From Psychrobacter sp. Choline-02u-9 (GTDB taxonomy: Bacteria > Pseudomonadota > Gammaproteobacteria > Pseudomonadales > Moraxellaceae), in assembly GCF_002836505.1 (NCBI RefSeq), contig NZ_PJBF01000058.1:1-64000 (forward strand): a stretch of DNA of 64,000 bases, read 5' to 3'. Shown in pieces: positions 43,280 through 53,819 of the stretch; position 1 is the stretch's first letter, and every line of letters begins with the position of its first letter. Under the pieces are notes generated by a model, which was given only the letters and a program-made list of their open reading frames with translations, was not told the DNA's origin and made no database searches. The translations under genes and the position numbers were made by a program.

Positions 43280-44383
43280 ATGGCACACGATATTTTATTT
43301 GAGCCTGTAAAAATGGGCACACAAACGCTAAAAAACCGCATTATGATGGCCCCACTGACACGTCTGCGTGCCGTTGAGCCAGGCGATGTCCCTATCACAT
43401 GGGCAGCAGAGTACTACTCGCAGCGTGCAGGGGCGGGCCTTGTCATCACTGAGGCAACGCAAGTATCGTTTCAAGCAAAAGGCTATGCAGGCGCACCAGG
43501 GCTACATACTCAAGATCAAGTCACTGCATGGAAAGCCATCGTTGACAATGTCCATGCCAAAGGTGGCAAGATCGTCGTCCAGCTATGGCACACAGGACTT
43601 GTCTCACATGAAAGCGTACAACCTGAACGCCGTGCGCCAATTTCAGCCTCAGATGTCGATGTAGGTATCCGTACCTCATTGCGTGATAGTGACAACCAAG
43701 CCATTCGCGCGGATGCCACGCCGCCGCGCCCAGCCAGTCTTGATGAGATTCAGCAAGTGGTTACTGACTTTGCGCATGCAACCAAGTGCGCGCAGGAAGC
43801 GGGGTTTGATGGTATTGAGATTCATGGCGCGCATGGTTATTTGCTGCATCAGTTTTGGGCCGAGCATACCAATCAGCGTGACGATGAATACGGTGGCAGC
43901 CGCGAAAACCGCGCGCGTCTGACCTTAGATGTTATCGATGCATGTGTGGATGCTTGGGATGCAGATCATATTGGTATTCGTATCTCGCCACTGGGCACAT
44001 TCAACAATGTTGAGGGAGGCTACGAAGAAGACGATAACATTTGGCTGATTGAACAAATCAATAAGCGTGGTCTAATGTATTTGCATCTGTCAGAGCCAGA
44101 TTGGGCAGGTGGTACGCCGTATAGCGATGAGTTCCGTCAGCGTGTCCGTGATGCGTTCGATCAGACCATCATCGCGGCGGGTGGCTATGATGCGGACAAA
44201 GCTGAGAAGAACATCAAAGCAGGCTATATCGATGCGGTAGCATTCGGTCGTGATTATATTGCCAACCCTGATCTCGCTGAACGTATTCAAGAGGGCGCAC
44301 CGCTCAACGAGCAGCATCCAGAGAGCTTCTATGGTGGCAGCACGGTTGGCTACACTGATTATCCGTTTATGAATGAAGTGTAA
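43280..44383 (+). CDS. nemA: Alkene reductase, old yellow enzyme family
   Basis: This 367-residue FMN enzyme is of the classical OYE type (N-ethylmaleimide reductase/xenobiotic reductase). It has LKNRIMMAPLTRLRA, VVQLWHTGLVSH, GFDGIEIHGAHGYLLHQFW with the HGAH (His-x-x-His) active site, GGSRENRARLTLDV and VAFGRDYIANPDL. It differs from the OYE-like gene at 751-1992. NADPH-dependent reduction of enones, nitro compounds or maleimides is likely. Confidence 0.9.
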   Translation: MAHDILFEPVKMGTQTLKNRIMMAPLTRLRAVEPGDVPITWAAEYYSQRAGAGLVITEATQVSFQAKGYAGAPGLHTQDQVTAWKAIVDNVHAKGGKIVVQLWHTGLVSHESVQPERRAPISASDVDVGIRTSLRDSDNQAIRADATPPRPASLDEIQQVVTDFAHATKCAQEAGFDGIEIHGAHGYLLHQFWAEHTNQRDDEYGGSRENRARLTLDVIDACVDAWDADHIGIRISPLGTFNNVEGGYEEDDNIWLIEQINKRGLMYLHLSEPDWAGGTPYSDEFRQRVRDAFDQTIIAAGGYDADKAEKNIKAGYIDAVAFGRDYIANPDLAERIQEGAPLNEQHPESFYGGSTVGYTDYPFMNEV

Positions 44384-44432
44384 GCAATTATCCATCCGTC
44401 AGTATCACTGAATAGGCAGACAAACGCGTTAT

Positions 44433-44474
44433 AAAAAAGCCCTTTGACTATCGATAGTTAGAGGGCTTTTTTTT
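44433..44474 (+). terminator. Bidirectional intrinsic terminator
   Basis: The stem AAGCCCTTTGACTA/TAGTTAGAGGGCTT (with wobble pairs) is flanked by A-run and T8, between the alkene reductase and the convergent pirin gene. Confidence 0.8.
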
Positions 44475-44489
44475 ACGCATTTATTTTGA

Positions 44490-45455
44490 TTAATATCCAA
44501 AATTGCCTGTTTGATAATCACGGAACGTTTGTCGTAGCTCATCTTGGGTATTCATCACAAAGGGGCCGTGACCTGCGATAGGTTCACCGATTGGCTCGCC
44601 GCTTAGCAGTAGCAATTTGATAGGTGTGTCTTCATCGGTAGTTGCAGGGTAGGTCAATTCGATAGTATCAGTAGCAGGTAATGATGAATGTTCAGATTGA
44701 GTGCCTACATGATTTCGAATAGGCGCTGAAAATTCAATTAGGCTGCCTGCGCTGACGGCTGTACCGTTGACCAATATTTGACCTTCTTGTACCAGGAGTA
44801 GGGTATTGTGCGTTTTCGGTACTTGTAGCGTGGTTGTACCTGCTGTATGTAGCTCAATATCCCACATATTGACTGGCGTAAAGGTCGTTGCTGCTCCCGC
44901 TATCCCATGCCAGTCACCGGCAATAATGGCAGCTTGGCCAATGACAGTTTGCTCGTCGCTATTGTCTATCAGATCAACGATAGGCATATCAGCACGTTTG
45001 ATAGATTGGTATTTTGGGTCGGTCAGTTTATGGGCGCTTGGCAAGTTGACCCATAACTGCACCATACTAAATATACCACCACGTTGCCCAAAGGCTTCAG
45101 AGTGGAACTCTTCGTGCAGAATACCGCGACCAGCAGTCATCCACTGTACATCACCTTCTAAAATATTACCGCGCCCACCTGTCGAATCTACATGACTAAT
45201 CTCACCTGCATAAGCAATGGTGACAGTTTCAAAACCTTTATGTGGGTGTTGACCAACGCCATGTGGCTGCATTTTATAAGAGGGATTGGGTGAAAACGTT
45301 GTTGGCTTGGCATAATCTAATAATAAGAAAGGATCAGTATGGCTATAATTAAGGTCTGGATTATCATCTAAATGACTGATCAGAGTTTTTACAAAAAAGC
45401 CGTCACCTACCCAGTGCGACTCTTTTTCACCGTGAATGTGTTTAATTGAACGCAT
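44490..45455 (-). CDS. Pirin family protein
   Basis: This 321-residue bicupin has the N-terminal pirin cupin: PHGVGQHPHKGFETVTIAYAGE-type motif (HPHKGFETVT) with metal-binding His residues, then GRGILHEEFHSE, and a C-terminal pirin domain (LLLSGEPIGEPIAGHGPFVMN). Some pirins are quercetin 2,3-dioxygenases, others regulators; the role here is unknown. The start has AGGTGA upstream. Confidence 0.92.
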   Translation of the reverse strand: MRSIKHIHGEKESHWVGDGFFVKTLISHLDDNPDLNYSHTDPFLLLDYAKPTTFSPNPSYKMQPHGVGQHPHKGFETVTIAYAGEISHVDSTGGRGNILEGDVQWMTAGRGILHEEFHSEAFGQRGGIFSMVQLWVNLPSAHKLTDPKYQSIKRADMPIVDLIDNSDEQTVIGQAAIIAGDWHGIAGAATTFTPVNMWDIELHTAGTTTLQVPKTHNTLLLVQEGQILVNGTAVSAGSLIEFSAPIRNHVGTQSEHSSLPATDTIELTYPATTDEDTPIKLLLLSGEPIGEPIAGHGPFVMNTQDELRQTFRDYQTGNFGY

Positions 45456-45620
45456 GGGTCACCTCATTAGTCTAATTAGAATTACTATCAATAGAAAAGC
45501 TATTATTAAGTAATACTACTATGAATATAAGAGTGGATTGTATGAGTTTTTATTACTATTTCATTCCTAGTGCTGTCAGCAGCGATTAAGCAAATGTTAA
45601 ACACTTATAAGTGTCCATGA

Positions 45621-46904
45621 TTAGACGATCTCACCACTCACAAAACCACTGGCCCATGCCCACTGAAAATTATAACCACCAAGCCAGCCGGTCACATCAA
45701 GCACTTCACCGATAAAGTACAAGCCATTTTGCAAGTTGCTTTGCATCGTTTTGGAGGATACTTCATCGGTTGTGACGCCGCCGCGTGTGACCTCAGCGGT
45801 ACGATAGCCTTCTGTACCAGAGGGCTTGAGCTTCCAGCCATTGAGCGTAGCCCCAAGTTCTGTGAGTCGCTCGTCTTTGATATTGGCAAGTTCTGTATCT
45901 TTGATGTCTTCCCACAGATGCGTCTGTAACGCTGCCAATAGCTTTTTGGGTAGCGCATTGTCCGTATTCTCTGCCAATACGGTACGAATCAGTTGGCGTG
46001 GGTGTGATTTTTTACGAGTCAGTAAAAGCTCAGTGACGTCTATCTCAGGCAACAGATTGATACTGATGGTTTCCCCAGTCTGCCAATAGTTGGAGAGCTG
46101 TAGCATGGCAGGGCCAGAGAGACCACGATGGGTAAATAGGACGGGCAATTTAAAAGAGATACGCTCATTACTGGCAATAACTGGCAAACTGATACCAGCC
46201 AAAGCACGGATAAGCTCGCCTGTTTTATCAGTGAAGGTAAAGGGTACAAGGCTAGCGTCAGTTGGCACAAGAGTATGCCCGAACTGCTGCGCCAACTCAT
46301 AGCCGATACCACTTGCTCCCATGGTCGGGATAGATAGTCCACCAGTGGCGATGACTAAAGACTCACAGCTATAGCCTGTTTGCGAAGATTGAGTGCCGTT
46401 CGCAATGTCTTTTTTACCAAGCTTTTTACTCGTCGTTAGATAAAAGCGCTCACCGTTATCATGAGCAGCAGTTTTAACGTGATCAATCTGAGCATTAAGC
46501 TTTACTTGTACGCCTACAGCCGTGCATTCATCTAGGAGCATAGACAAGATATCTTGTGCCGAGTCGTCACAGAACAGCTGACCGTGTTCGCGTTCATGGT
46601 AGGCAATCTTATGCGACTCTACCATGCCGATAAACTCCCAACTTGGGTAACGACTTAGCGCTGATTTGCAGAAGTGGGGATTGGCACCAATAAAGTGCTC
46701 AGGCTCTACAAAGTAATTGGTAAAGTTGCAGCGACCACCACCTGACATCAAAATCTTTTTACCAGCTTTATTGGCATGATCCAAAACCAATACGCGGCGA
46801 CCGCGCCGTCCGGCAGTCAGTGCACAGTACAACCCTGAAGCGCCAGCACCAATAATAACGACATCATAGTGAGTATGGTTTTGTGCATTGCGTTGATTAG
46901 TCAT
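45621..46904 (-). CDS. BaiN/HI0933-family NAD(P)/FAD-dependent oxidoreductase
   Basis: This 427-residue flavoprotein begins with VVIIGAGASGLYCALTAGRRG, then LMSGGGRCNFTN (family signature SGGGRCN), and ends with FIGEVLDVTGWLGGYNFQWAWASG, the typical HI0933/YhiN C-terminal motif. A related enzyme is BaiN of bile-acid dehydroxylation; the ordinary bacterial function is unknown. Confidence 0.92.
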   Translation of the reverse strand: MTNQRNAQNHTHYDVVIIGAGASGLYCALTAGRRGRRVLVLDHANKAGKKILMSGGGRCNFTNYFVEPEHFIGANPHFCKSALSRYPSWEFIGMVESHKIAYHEREHGQLFCDDSAQDILSMLLDECTAVGVQVKLNAQIDHVKTAAHDNGERFYLTTSKKLGKKDIANGTQSSQTGYSCESLVIATGGLSIPTMGASGIGYELAQQFGHTLVPTDASLVPFTFTDKTGELIRALAGISLPVIASNERISFKLPVLFTHRGLSGPAMLQLSNYWQTGETISINLLPEIDVTELLLTRKKSHPRQLIRTVLAENTDNALPKKLLAALQTHLWEDIKDTELANIKDERLTELGATLNGWKLKPSGTEGYRTAEVTRGGVTTDEVSSKTMQSNLQNGLYFIGEVLDVTGWLGGYNFQWAWASGFVSGEIV

Positions 46905-47355
46905 TGCGGTCTCGTAAAACGATGGGGTGAAAAAAGTATAACCAGGCCAAGCATTGTTTTTATTAAAAACGCGGCTGACATTTTGTTAAATGAAGCAGTA
47001 TGTTTAGTGTAGCTATTGTCCATATTTCACTAAAGGTTACAAGGATTAAATGCCCTAAGCCATACGCTGTTACCGTGTGATCACAACCAGCTGTCATTTT
47101 AGTACTATCGTTATGATAGCTGCCCCTATAAATAGCATTATACGTACCAGTATAAGTACTAATATAATTATCTAAACATACAGATGTACAGTGAAATTGT
47201 TATGTTTGGCTTTTGATGTCTTGCAACCGTCACGCTTATTTGTCAAACTAACGATGAGTGTCACACATTATGGAAGATGACTCTTATCGCTTACATGGGG
47301 CGCGTCATAGACGTTTATCCGTGTAAGTCATAATAATTAAAAGGGACCCAACACT
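46905..47355. other. Divergent intergenic region, BaiN-like gene/acs
   Basis: A 451-bp gap with the acs promoter region. AAAAGGGACC before 47356 is the acs ribosome binding site. A palindrome TGTGATCACA at 47076-47085 lacks the 6-base spacer of a CRP site. No RNA gene seen. Confidence 0.4.
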
Positions 47356-49317
47356 ATGACTCAGAAATCATTTCCTATCTCAGCCGAGTTTATGGCTGCT
47401 GCCAATACCACACCTGATAAGTACCTTACAGACTACCAGCAATCTATTGAATCAATCGAGGCAATTGATGCTTTTTGGGCGAAGCGTGCTGAGCTAATCG
47501 ATTGGATAAAAAAACCAACCAAAGTCAGTAACGTCAATTATGACTTAGATGATTTTCGCATCAAATGGTTTGAAGATGGTGAGCTAAATATCTCAGTCAA
47601 CTGTCTTGATCGTCACCTCGAAGAAAACCCATACAAGCCTGCTATCATTTGGGAAGGTGATCACCCTTCATTGCACAAAATTATTTCTTTTAAAGAATTG
47701 CATGAAGCTGTCTGCCGCTTAGGTAATTCATTGCGCAAGCTTGGCGTTGTAAAAGGTGACCGCGTAACCTTGTATATGCCAATGATACCGGAAGCCATGG
47801 TAGCGATGCTGGCATGTGCGCGTATTGGTGCGGTGCATTCAGTGGTGTTTGGTGGTTTTTCTGCCGAGAGTCTGGGCAATCGCTTGATAGACAGTCGCTC
47901 AAAAGTTGTTATTACTGCTGACGAAGGTTTACGCGGCGGTAAGCACACACCGCTTAAAGCCAATGTCGATCACGCACTCGACATGGATGGCACTGAGAGT
48001 GTCGAAAAAGTCATCGTCGTTCATCGTACGGGTAATTCTATACCGATGAGTGGCCGCCGTGATGTTTGGTATCACAATTTGGTCGATGGTCAATCAGAGA
48101 TCTGCGAGCCTGAAGTCATGAATGCCGAAGACCCGCTATTCTTGTTATATACGTCTGGCTCTACTGGTAAGCCAAAAGGTGTAGTGCATACTACAGGCGG
48201 CTATATCACCTATGCTATCTCAACGTTCCGTGATGTTTTTGATATCAAAGAAGATGACGTCTATTGGTGTACGGCAGATGTGGGCTGGATTACTGGTCAC
48301 ACGTACTCGACCTATGCACCACTGGCCAATGGCACGACGACGGTAATGTTCGAAGGTGTGCCAGAACATCCAACATGGGCACGTATTGGTCATATTATCG
48401 ATAAGCATGACGTGACTATCCTATATACCGCCCCAACAGCCATTCGTGCGATGATGAAAGAGGGCGATGCCTTTGTTCGAGAGTCGGATCGTTCTAGTTT
48501 GCGTCTGCTAGGGTCGGTCGGTGAGCCGATCAACCCAGAAGCGTGGGACTGGTACTACAATGTCGTTGGTGATGGTAAATGTCCTATCGTCGATACATGG
48601 TGGCAGACCGAGACTGGTGGCATCTTAATGGCGCCAATACCAGGGACGGTCGATCTCAAACCAGGCGCGGCAATGACACCACTATATGGCGTCAAACCAG
48701 AAATCGTTGATAGCGATGGTGCGATTTTAGAAGGCCCAGCAGAAGGCAACTTGGTGATCAGTAGCGGCTGGCCAGGGCAGATGCGTACTATCTATAATGA
48801 TCATCCTCGCTTTTTGAAGACTTACTTTAGCGATTATCCAGGTCATTATTTCACGGGTGATGGCGCACAGCGTGATGAAGATGGGCATTACTGGATTACT
48901 GGTCGTGTCGACGATGTACTCAACGTTGCAGGCCATCGCTTGGGCACAGCAGAGATTGAAAGCGCTGTGGTTGCGCATCCTGCAACTGCTGAAGCTGCGA
49001 TTGTCGGTATGCCGCATGAGATACGCGGTACAGGTATCTGTGCATTTATCATTCTAAAGTCGGGTGAAGAAAAGACCGACGATCTAAAAGCAGAATTAAA
49101 ACGTCATGTGCGTGCTGAGATTGGACCAATTGCGACTTTAGATGCCATCTATATGGTTGATGCACTACCAAAAACGCGCTCGGGGAAAATCATGCGCCGT
49201 ATCTTGCGTAACCTTGCAGCAGGGCAATATGTGGGACTGGGCGACTTATCTACGCTTGCTGATAGCTCGGTGATTAGTGACTTGGTCGAAGAAGTAAAAG
49301 CAGGCCGTGGAGAGTAA
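47356..49317 (+). CDS. acs: Acetyl-CoA synthetase
   Basis: This 653-residue enzyme activates acetate to acetyl-CoA via acetyl-AMP. Signatures are [21 protein letters not shown], the P-loop [14 protein letters not shown] at about residues 263-276, [29 protein letters not shown], and the regulatory lysine K611 in [11 protein letters not shown], the conserved acetylation site. Full length. It has its own terminator. Confidence 0.97.
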   Translation: MTQKSFPISAEFMAAANTTPDKYLTDYQQSIESIEAIDAFWAKRAELIDWIKKPTKVSNVNYDLDDFRIKWFEDGELNISVNCLDRHLEENPYKPAIIWEGDHPSLHKIISFKELHEAVCRLGNSLRKLGVVKGDRVTLYMPMIPEAMVAMLACARIGAVHSVVFGGFSAESLGNRLIDSRSKVVITADEGLRGGKHTPLKANVDHALDMDGTESVEKVIVVHRTGNSIPMSGRRDVWYHNLVDGQSEICEPEVMNAEDPLFLLYTSGSTGKPKGVVHTTGGYITYAISTFRDVFDIKEDDVYWCTADVGWITGHTYSTYAPLANGTTTVMFEGVPEHPTWARIGHIIDKHDVTILYTAPTAIRAMMKEGDAFVRESDRSSLRLLGSVGEPINPEAWDWYYNVVGDGKCPIVDTWWQTETGGILMAPIPGTVDLKPGAAMTPLYGVKPEIVDSDGAILEGPAEGNLVISSGWPGQMRTIYNDHPRFLKTYFSDYPGHYFTGDGAQRDEDGHYWITGRVDDVLNVAGHRLGTAEIESAVVAHPATAEAAIVGMPHEIRGTGICAFIILKSGEEKTDDLKAELKRHVRAEIGPIATLDAIYMVDALPKTRSGKIMRRILRNLAAGQYVGLGDLSTLADSSVISDLVEEVKAGRGE

Positions 49318-49395
49318 GTCAGCCTGATAACGAACCTGTAGTGTTAAGGATAGTTATTCAATACTAGCCATCAATATTTACATATCAAAGTTGAA

Positions 49396-49433
49396 TAAGA
49401 GCCATGTTATCGAGAATAGCATGGCTTTTTTAC
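49396..49433 (+). terminator. Intrinsic terminator of acs
   Basis: The stem AGCCATGTTAT/ATAGCATGGCT (one G-U) with loop CGAGA is followed by T6. Confidence 0.85.
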
Positions 49434-49598
49434 GTAGACGATATTGATATTGGCGCATTTTGAAGGTTCAATAATGCTAACAAGACAACATCGCTACCAT
49501 TTTAATTGACGATTAATTGACGAGTCACTCGGTACTTACTAGGCTAGCTAATTAATATAGTAGCGACTCATAAATACTTTATAAGGTCTACTGTCATC

Positions 49599-50816
49599 AT
49601 GACTGATCATGCTTCGTGCTCAACTGTTCTATCTGCCCCAAAAATCGCCATCATCGGTGGTGGCCTAACGGGATTGCTTACCGCAACACTATTAGAGCGT
49701 GCGTCAAACCAGACAGGATCGTCATCTAACAACCCGCAAATCACTATCTTTGAAAAATCACGCAGTGTAGGCCGTTTAGCGACCCGCTATCGCAGCGATA
49801 GTAAAACTGATAAAAACTGGCAATGGTCGTTCGGTGCGCAGTTTTTTACTGCGAAAACTGCTGACTTTCAACAGTTTATCGCGCCTTGGTTGGATACAAG
49901 GTTGCTACAGCCGTGGTGTGCCGAAGTGGTTGAGTTAACGGCAGCAGATGAAAATGGTCAGTCACCTAATATCCAAAGCAAAGAGCAATGGGACGCGGTG
50001 CATGCACGCTATATCAGCACACCAAAAATGACCAGTTGGGGCCGTGAATTGGCCGCCGCGCTCAAGCATACGACGATAGTATTTAAGACCCGTGTCGCAC
50101 CGCTTGCTCAGTATTTACAGTATCAAAACCAACAGCAGTCTCAGAACCAGATCCAGCACCAAACTCATAATCAAACTTTTAATCAAAACAGCAAGCAAAC
50201 TGAGCTGTTCGACGAAACTGGAGCCAGTCTCGGTTGGTTTGATTGGGTGATCTGTACAGCGCCAAATGGTCAGGCGGTAGAGCTAATGGCAGATAGCGGT
50301 TTTGCTCAACAAGACAAAATTACTAAACCTCAAATGCAAGCCTGCTATACGTTGATGCTTGGTTGGAATGATGTACAAAAGCTACCTGAGACATTAAATG
50401 GCCAGCTAACACCGCAATGGGATGTCGCTTATTTAAATAGCGCTATTCTCGATAGGATATTTATTGAGCATCAAAAACCTGCTCATGGTGAACTACTACC
50501 AAGTGTCACCATTCATGCACGTAATGACTGGTCAGAAGCCCATGTCGATGAGGACATAGAGTTAGTCGAAGAACAATTATTACAGGCGGCAAAACGAGCA
50601 TTAAATTGGAATGAAGCTAGCGCACCTAGCCAAACAGACTGCCATCGTTGGCGTTATGCAGCTACTATCGTAAATAAGGATGCTGAAGAGCTAGGCATAT
50701 TAATTGATGCAACCAAGCAATGGATCGTCAGTGGTGACTGGTGTGCAAAAGGTAATATAGAAAGCTGCTATCGAATGGCGCAGCAAACCGTTAAGGTAAT
50801 CATGCAAACGCAGTAA
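49599..50816 (+). CDS. Renalase-like NAD(P)/FAD-dependent oxidoreductase
   Basis: This 405-residue flavoprotein has IAIIGGGLTGLLTATLLERA at the N terminus, FEKSRSVGRLATRYR, then WSFGAQFFTAKTADFQQFI, and C-terminal WIVSGDWCAKGNIESCYRMA. This matches bacterial renalase-type amine/dihydropyridine oxidases. A Gln/Asn-rich insert (about residues 168-205, DNA 50,100-50,210) looks like recent simple-sequence expansion. It is the last chromosomal gene before the integrated element. Confidence 0.88.
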   Translation: MTDHASCSTVLSAPKIAIIGGGLTGLLTATLLERASNQTGSSSNNPQITIFEKSRSVGRLATRYRSDSKTDKNWQWSFGAQFFTAKTADFQQFIAPWLDTRLLQPWCAEVVELTAADENGQSPNIQSKEQWDAVHARYISTPKMTSWGRELAAALKHTTIVFKTRVAPLAQYLQYQNQQQSQNQIQHQTHNQTFNQNSKQTELFDETGASLGWFDWVICTAPNGQAVELMADSGFAQQDKITKPQMQACYTLMLGWNDVQKLPETLNGQLTPQWDVAYLNSAILDRIFIEHQKPAHGELLPSVTIHARNDWSEAHVDEDIELVEEQLLQAAKRALNWNEASAPSQTDCHRWRYAATIVNKDAEELGILIDATKQWIVSGDWCAKGNIESCYRMAQQTVKVIMQTQ

Positions 50817-50880
50817 GCGTGATATCCATGCTCATTATTTTGCATCGTTTAACGATATTTAAGTTTAGCAAAACCTAAGC

Positions 50881-50903
50881 AAAAAAAGGCCCACAGAGGG
50901 GGT
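50881..50903. repeat. Left attachment site (attL) of the integrated element
   Basis: A7 followed by GGCCCACAGAGGGGGT. The 15-base part GCCCACAGAGGGGGT matches the right end (63444-63458, GCCCACAGAGGAGGT) at 14 of 15 positions, and both are preceded by A7-G. The left copy cannot form the sRNA terminator hairpin (no TGTGGGC follows). Confidence 0.75.
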
Positions 50904-50997
50904 GCTTTCGGCATTATCAGACATTCTCTAATGTTATCCAAACCCTATGTATTATCTGGTTTACATGCTAATATCTATTATCTAGTGTTATCACAAC

Positions 50998-51041
50998 TGA
51001 CCACCATTTAGTTACATTATTGGTGGTCAAAGTGGTGGTCA
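50998..51041. repeat. Left arm-type repeats (TGGTGGTCA)
   Basis: TGACCACCA (inverted, 50998-51006) and two direct TGGTGGTCA units at 51021-51029 and 51033-51041, 12 bases apart. The same pair with the same spacing and orientation lies near the right end. Probably integrase arm or excisionase binding sites. Confidence 0.65.
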
Positions 51042-51081
51042 GGTTCTCATCTGTATAGATAGATAATAAAGGCGTGTAATC

Positions 51082-52416
51082 ATGGCAGCGTTAACAACTG
51101 ATACTCAGATAAAGAAAGCTATCAAAGAAGCGCAAGGGCAAAAGCGTGTCTATCACACTATTGGTGGGTATCAAGGTTTAAGACTACGCATGAGGGGTGG
51201 TTGTATCGAGTTTCAGCACCGCTACACGCACCCAATGACTGGCAAACGCAAGGAGATGACGCTCGGCCAATACCCCGCCTTGTCACTTGAGCAGGCCAGA
51301 CGCATGCACAACGACAATATGAGCATGCTTGCCAATACGATGGACCCAATCTCGCAGCGCGATAATGAACGAACCAAGCAAGCCGCTGCTATAAATAACA
51401 CATTCCAAGCCGTAGCTGATGACTGGCTATATGAGCAAACTAGTAACCCTGACCACCAACCGGCACCCAGTACCTTAACAAACATCAACAGCTACCTAAA
51501 ACCGTTAGTAACAGCTTTTGGCAAGTTCCCCGTTAGTGAAATTACCACTCAGCAAGTGCTATCACTATGTCGTGACATACAAAAAAACTATGTGCACAAA
51601 GGTAATCGCGTTAAACATATGGCACAGCGTATCTTTGCCCATGCTGTGTTAAAGGGCCTCATTGAGTACAATCCAGTGACGCAACTATCAGGTGCCAAAG
51701 CATTGAAGGCCACACGAACCAAGCACCATGCGTCACTGACCGATCCCAAGGACTTTGCTGTCTTACTAAGAGATATTGACCAGCTAAGCGATAAGCAGGC
51801 ATACAACAAAACGATACTCAAGTTATTAACACTGACCTTTGCCCGTGTAGGCGATGTATGCGCGATGCGATGGGCAGATATCGACCTGAACGCTAAGCAA
51901 TGGGTTTTTACACCTCAAAAGGGGCAGAGGCGTGAGGACATGGTAGAGAGTTTGGTTGTACCACTGGCGCCGCAAGCAATAGCAGTCATAGAGCAAATGC
52001 AGTCACTAACGGGTGGCTATGAGTATGTTTTCTATAACGGCAACCGTAAGAAAGGCCAATATCATGATCCGCAAGCAATCAATAAAGTATTAAACGATCC
52101 ATCTATGAATAGCGGTGGCATTGGTGCCAACTATGAGGGTAGAGGCTACAAAGAAGTGCACACGCCCCATGGGTTCCGTGCCAGCGCAAAAACCATGCTG
52201 ATGGAAAGACTAGGTTATGACGAGCTACTGACAGAGATACAGCTAGGGCACCAAATGCTTAACAAGTACGGCAAGGCGTATAACCGTATGCAAGCCGTAC
52301 CTGAACGAACGCGCATGATGACTGAATGGGCAAACTACTTAGATAATATTAAGGCTGGCAAGATTGACAACGTCATTCACACTAGCTTTAAACAACAAGC
52401 ACAAAAGCTGGGTTAA
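51082..52416 (+). CDS. int: P4-type tyrosine recombinase (integrase)
   Basis: This 444-residue integrase has an N-terminal arm-binding DUF4102-like domain (YHTIGGYQGLRLRMRGG, EMTLGQYPALSLEQARR), a SAM-like core-binding domain, and a catalytic domain with R255 (ARVGD), H363-x-x-R366 (HGFR), H390 (LGHQ) and the nucleophile Y400 (KAYNR). All residues needed for activity are visible. It stands at the left end of the element, pointing inward. Confidence 0.96.
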   Translation: MAALTTDTQIKKAIKEAQGQKRVYHTIGGYQGLRLRMRGGCIEFQHRYTHPMTGKRKEMTLGQYPALSLEQARRMHNDNMSMLANTMDPISQRDNERTKQAAAINNTFQAVADDWLYEQTSNPDHQPAPSTLTNINSYLKPLVTAFGKFPVSEITTQQVLSLCRDIQKNYVHKGNRVKHMAQRIFAHAVLKGLIEYNPVTQLSGAKALKATRTKHHASLTDPKDFAVLLRDIDQLSDKQAYNKTILKLLTLTFARVGDVCAMRWADIDLNAKQWVFTPQKGQRREDMVESLVVPLAPQAIAVIEQMQSLTGGYEYVFYNGNRKKGQYHDPQAINKVLNDPSMNSGGIGANYEGRGYKEVHTPHGFRASAKTMLMERLGYDELLTEIQLGHQMLNKYGKAYNRMQAVPERTRMMTEWANYLDNIKAGKIDNVIHTSFKQQAQKLG

Positions 52417-52528
52417 TGCTCAGCTAAACACTTTGCAAGGCTAGGGGTTGCTCCCGAACGACAGATATTCACACCCTTAAACTGTCACCGCCTTGCTCCT
52501 ATTTTTGCTTAAGGGTGTAGGGTGTGAT

Positions 52529-53713
52529 ATGAGCGTATTAGATGATGAAGTGTTTCAAGGGAAAAAATATATTCTCGCAGTTGATTTTATAAATCTAGCT
52601 GCCAGCACTACAAAAGATTATATAGATGATATAGCTTCCTATCTTGTTTTAAATAATTTTGATAAAGAAGTATCGTCTTATTCAATGGATAAATATTCGC
52701 GTGTCACTCGAGTTGAACGCAGCCAATCTCATGATTATGATGTTAATACTAGAAATTTTTTAGAGAATTGCCACTCAAAGGTAGTTCTTAGTAAGAGTAT
52801 TTCACTCCGCTTAATAAATGATTTAAAAGGGGACTTCTATTATTCCTATGAAGAGTTAGAGTCCATGAGGTGTATCAAAAAACTAAAGCTAGAACTGACT
52901 GCTGAAGCAGCTAGAGTAGTTAGGGACAAGGTAAGGAAATATGATGAGAATGAGATACATTTTATTTATCGAAAGCCTATAGATAAACCTGAAGAGCCTA
53001 ATGCATGGCAATTAAATTACTTCAAGTTAGAAAAGTTTGATATTAAAACCGCGGCTTGCTTACTTGCTGGTATAGAAGTACGTCTGATAGATCAACATGA
53101 AGGCGAAAGTTTATTCGCGGAAGTATTCGCTGATTATATTAGCTATAAACTGATGTTTGAGTTGGCTATAGATAACAACGAGGTCAGTTTCGATGATGAT
53201 CTTATTAAATCTGAAGATTTACAGAAATATCTCTTCAGGATTGGTTATGTTCTCAAGGGTTTCAATGACTGGTTGAGAATTGAGCCAGCAAAACCTTTGG
53301 TAGATGTTCAATTACCTGTTATAGATTCTAGCTTGCCAAAAACACCAAAAGTGGACCATGATGAGTTTACAGAAAAATATGAAGTGCTTAAGAAGAAGTA
53401 TGAAAGCTTAGAAAAGGAGTTTGATAAAATTCAGAAGCAACTTACAAATGCTACGGTTGAGCTGGATGACAATACTGCCGCAAGTTATCAGACAACTATA
53501 GGTATATTGTTGGAAATAATGAAAGCGCCAAAAGGAACAGAAGACAAACCAGCATTTCCTAGCGAAGCTGCCATCATTGGGTTAGCTACTGAAGAAGCAA
53601 TATTCCGTCAAGGTAAAACATCTTTAGAAAATCGTTTTGGGGCAGCAAAAGAGGCGCTGGCCAATGAAAGAAAAAAACCGCATAACCTCAAGAGAAGTTC
53701 GAACTCACGTTAG
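52529..53713 (+). CDS. Hypothetical protein with C-terminal coiled coil
   Basis: This 394-residue acidic protein has no recognised domain. Its last third holds a coiled coil (KYEVLKKKYESLEKEFDKIQ) followed by a helical segment ASYQTTIGILLEIMKAPKG and FRQGKTSLENRFGAAKEAL, a C-terminal arrangement I associate with uncharacterised proteins of Moraxellaceae islands. The ATG at 52529 with AGGGTG upstream is preferred over the TTG at 52493. It is AT-rich and lies between integrase and the Q-like gene; it may be cargo. Confidence 0.75.
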   Translation: MSVLDDEVFQGKKYILAVDFINLAASTTKDYIDDIASYLVLNNFDKEVSSYSMDKYSRVTRVERSQSHDYDVNTRNFLENCHSKVVLSKSISLRLINDLKGDFYYSYEELESMRCIKKLKLELTAEAARVVRDKVRKYDENEIHFIYRKPIDKPEEPNAWQLNYFKLEKFDIKTAACLLAGIEVRLIDQHEGESLFAEVFADYISYKLMFELAIDNNEVSFDDDLIKSEDLQKYLFRIGYVLKGFNDWLRIEPAKPLVDVQLPVIDSSLPKTPKVDHDEFTEKYEVLKKKYESLEKEFDKIQKQLTNATVELDDNTAASYQTTIGILLEIMKAPKGTEDKPAFPSEAAIIGLATEEAIFRQGKTSLENRFGAAKEALANERKKPHNLKRSSNSR

Positions 53714-53819
53714 TGTGTCATGATTCTAGTTGCTGTACGTACTGGAGCGACTCATCAGTTATTAAGATGTGAAGCAATGAGCAAACTAATTTTACATCCG
53801 TATTTTTTTGGATCTTTGT

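Noticed and set aside
47076-47085. TGTGATCACA as a CRP site upstream of acs
   Set aside because: The six-base spacer of a CRP site is missing.
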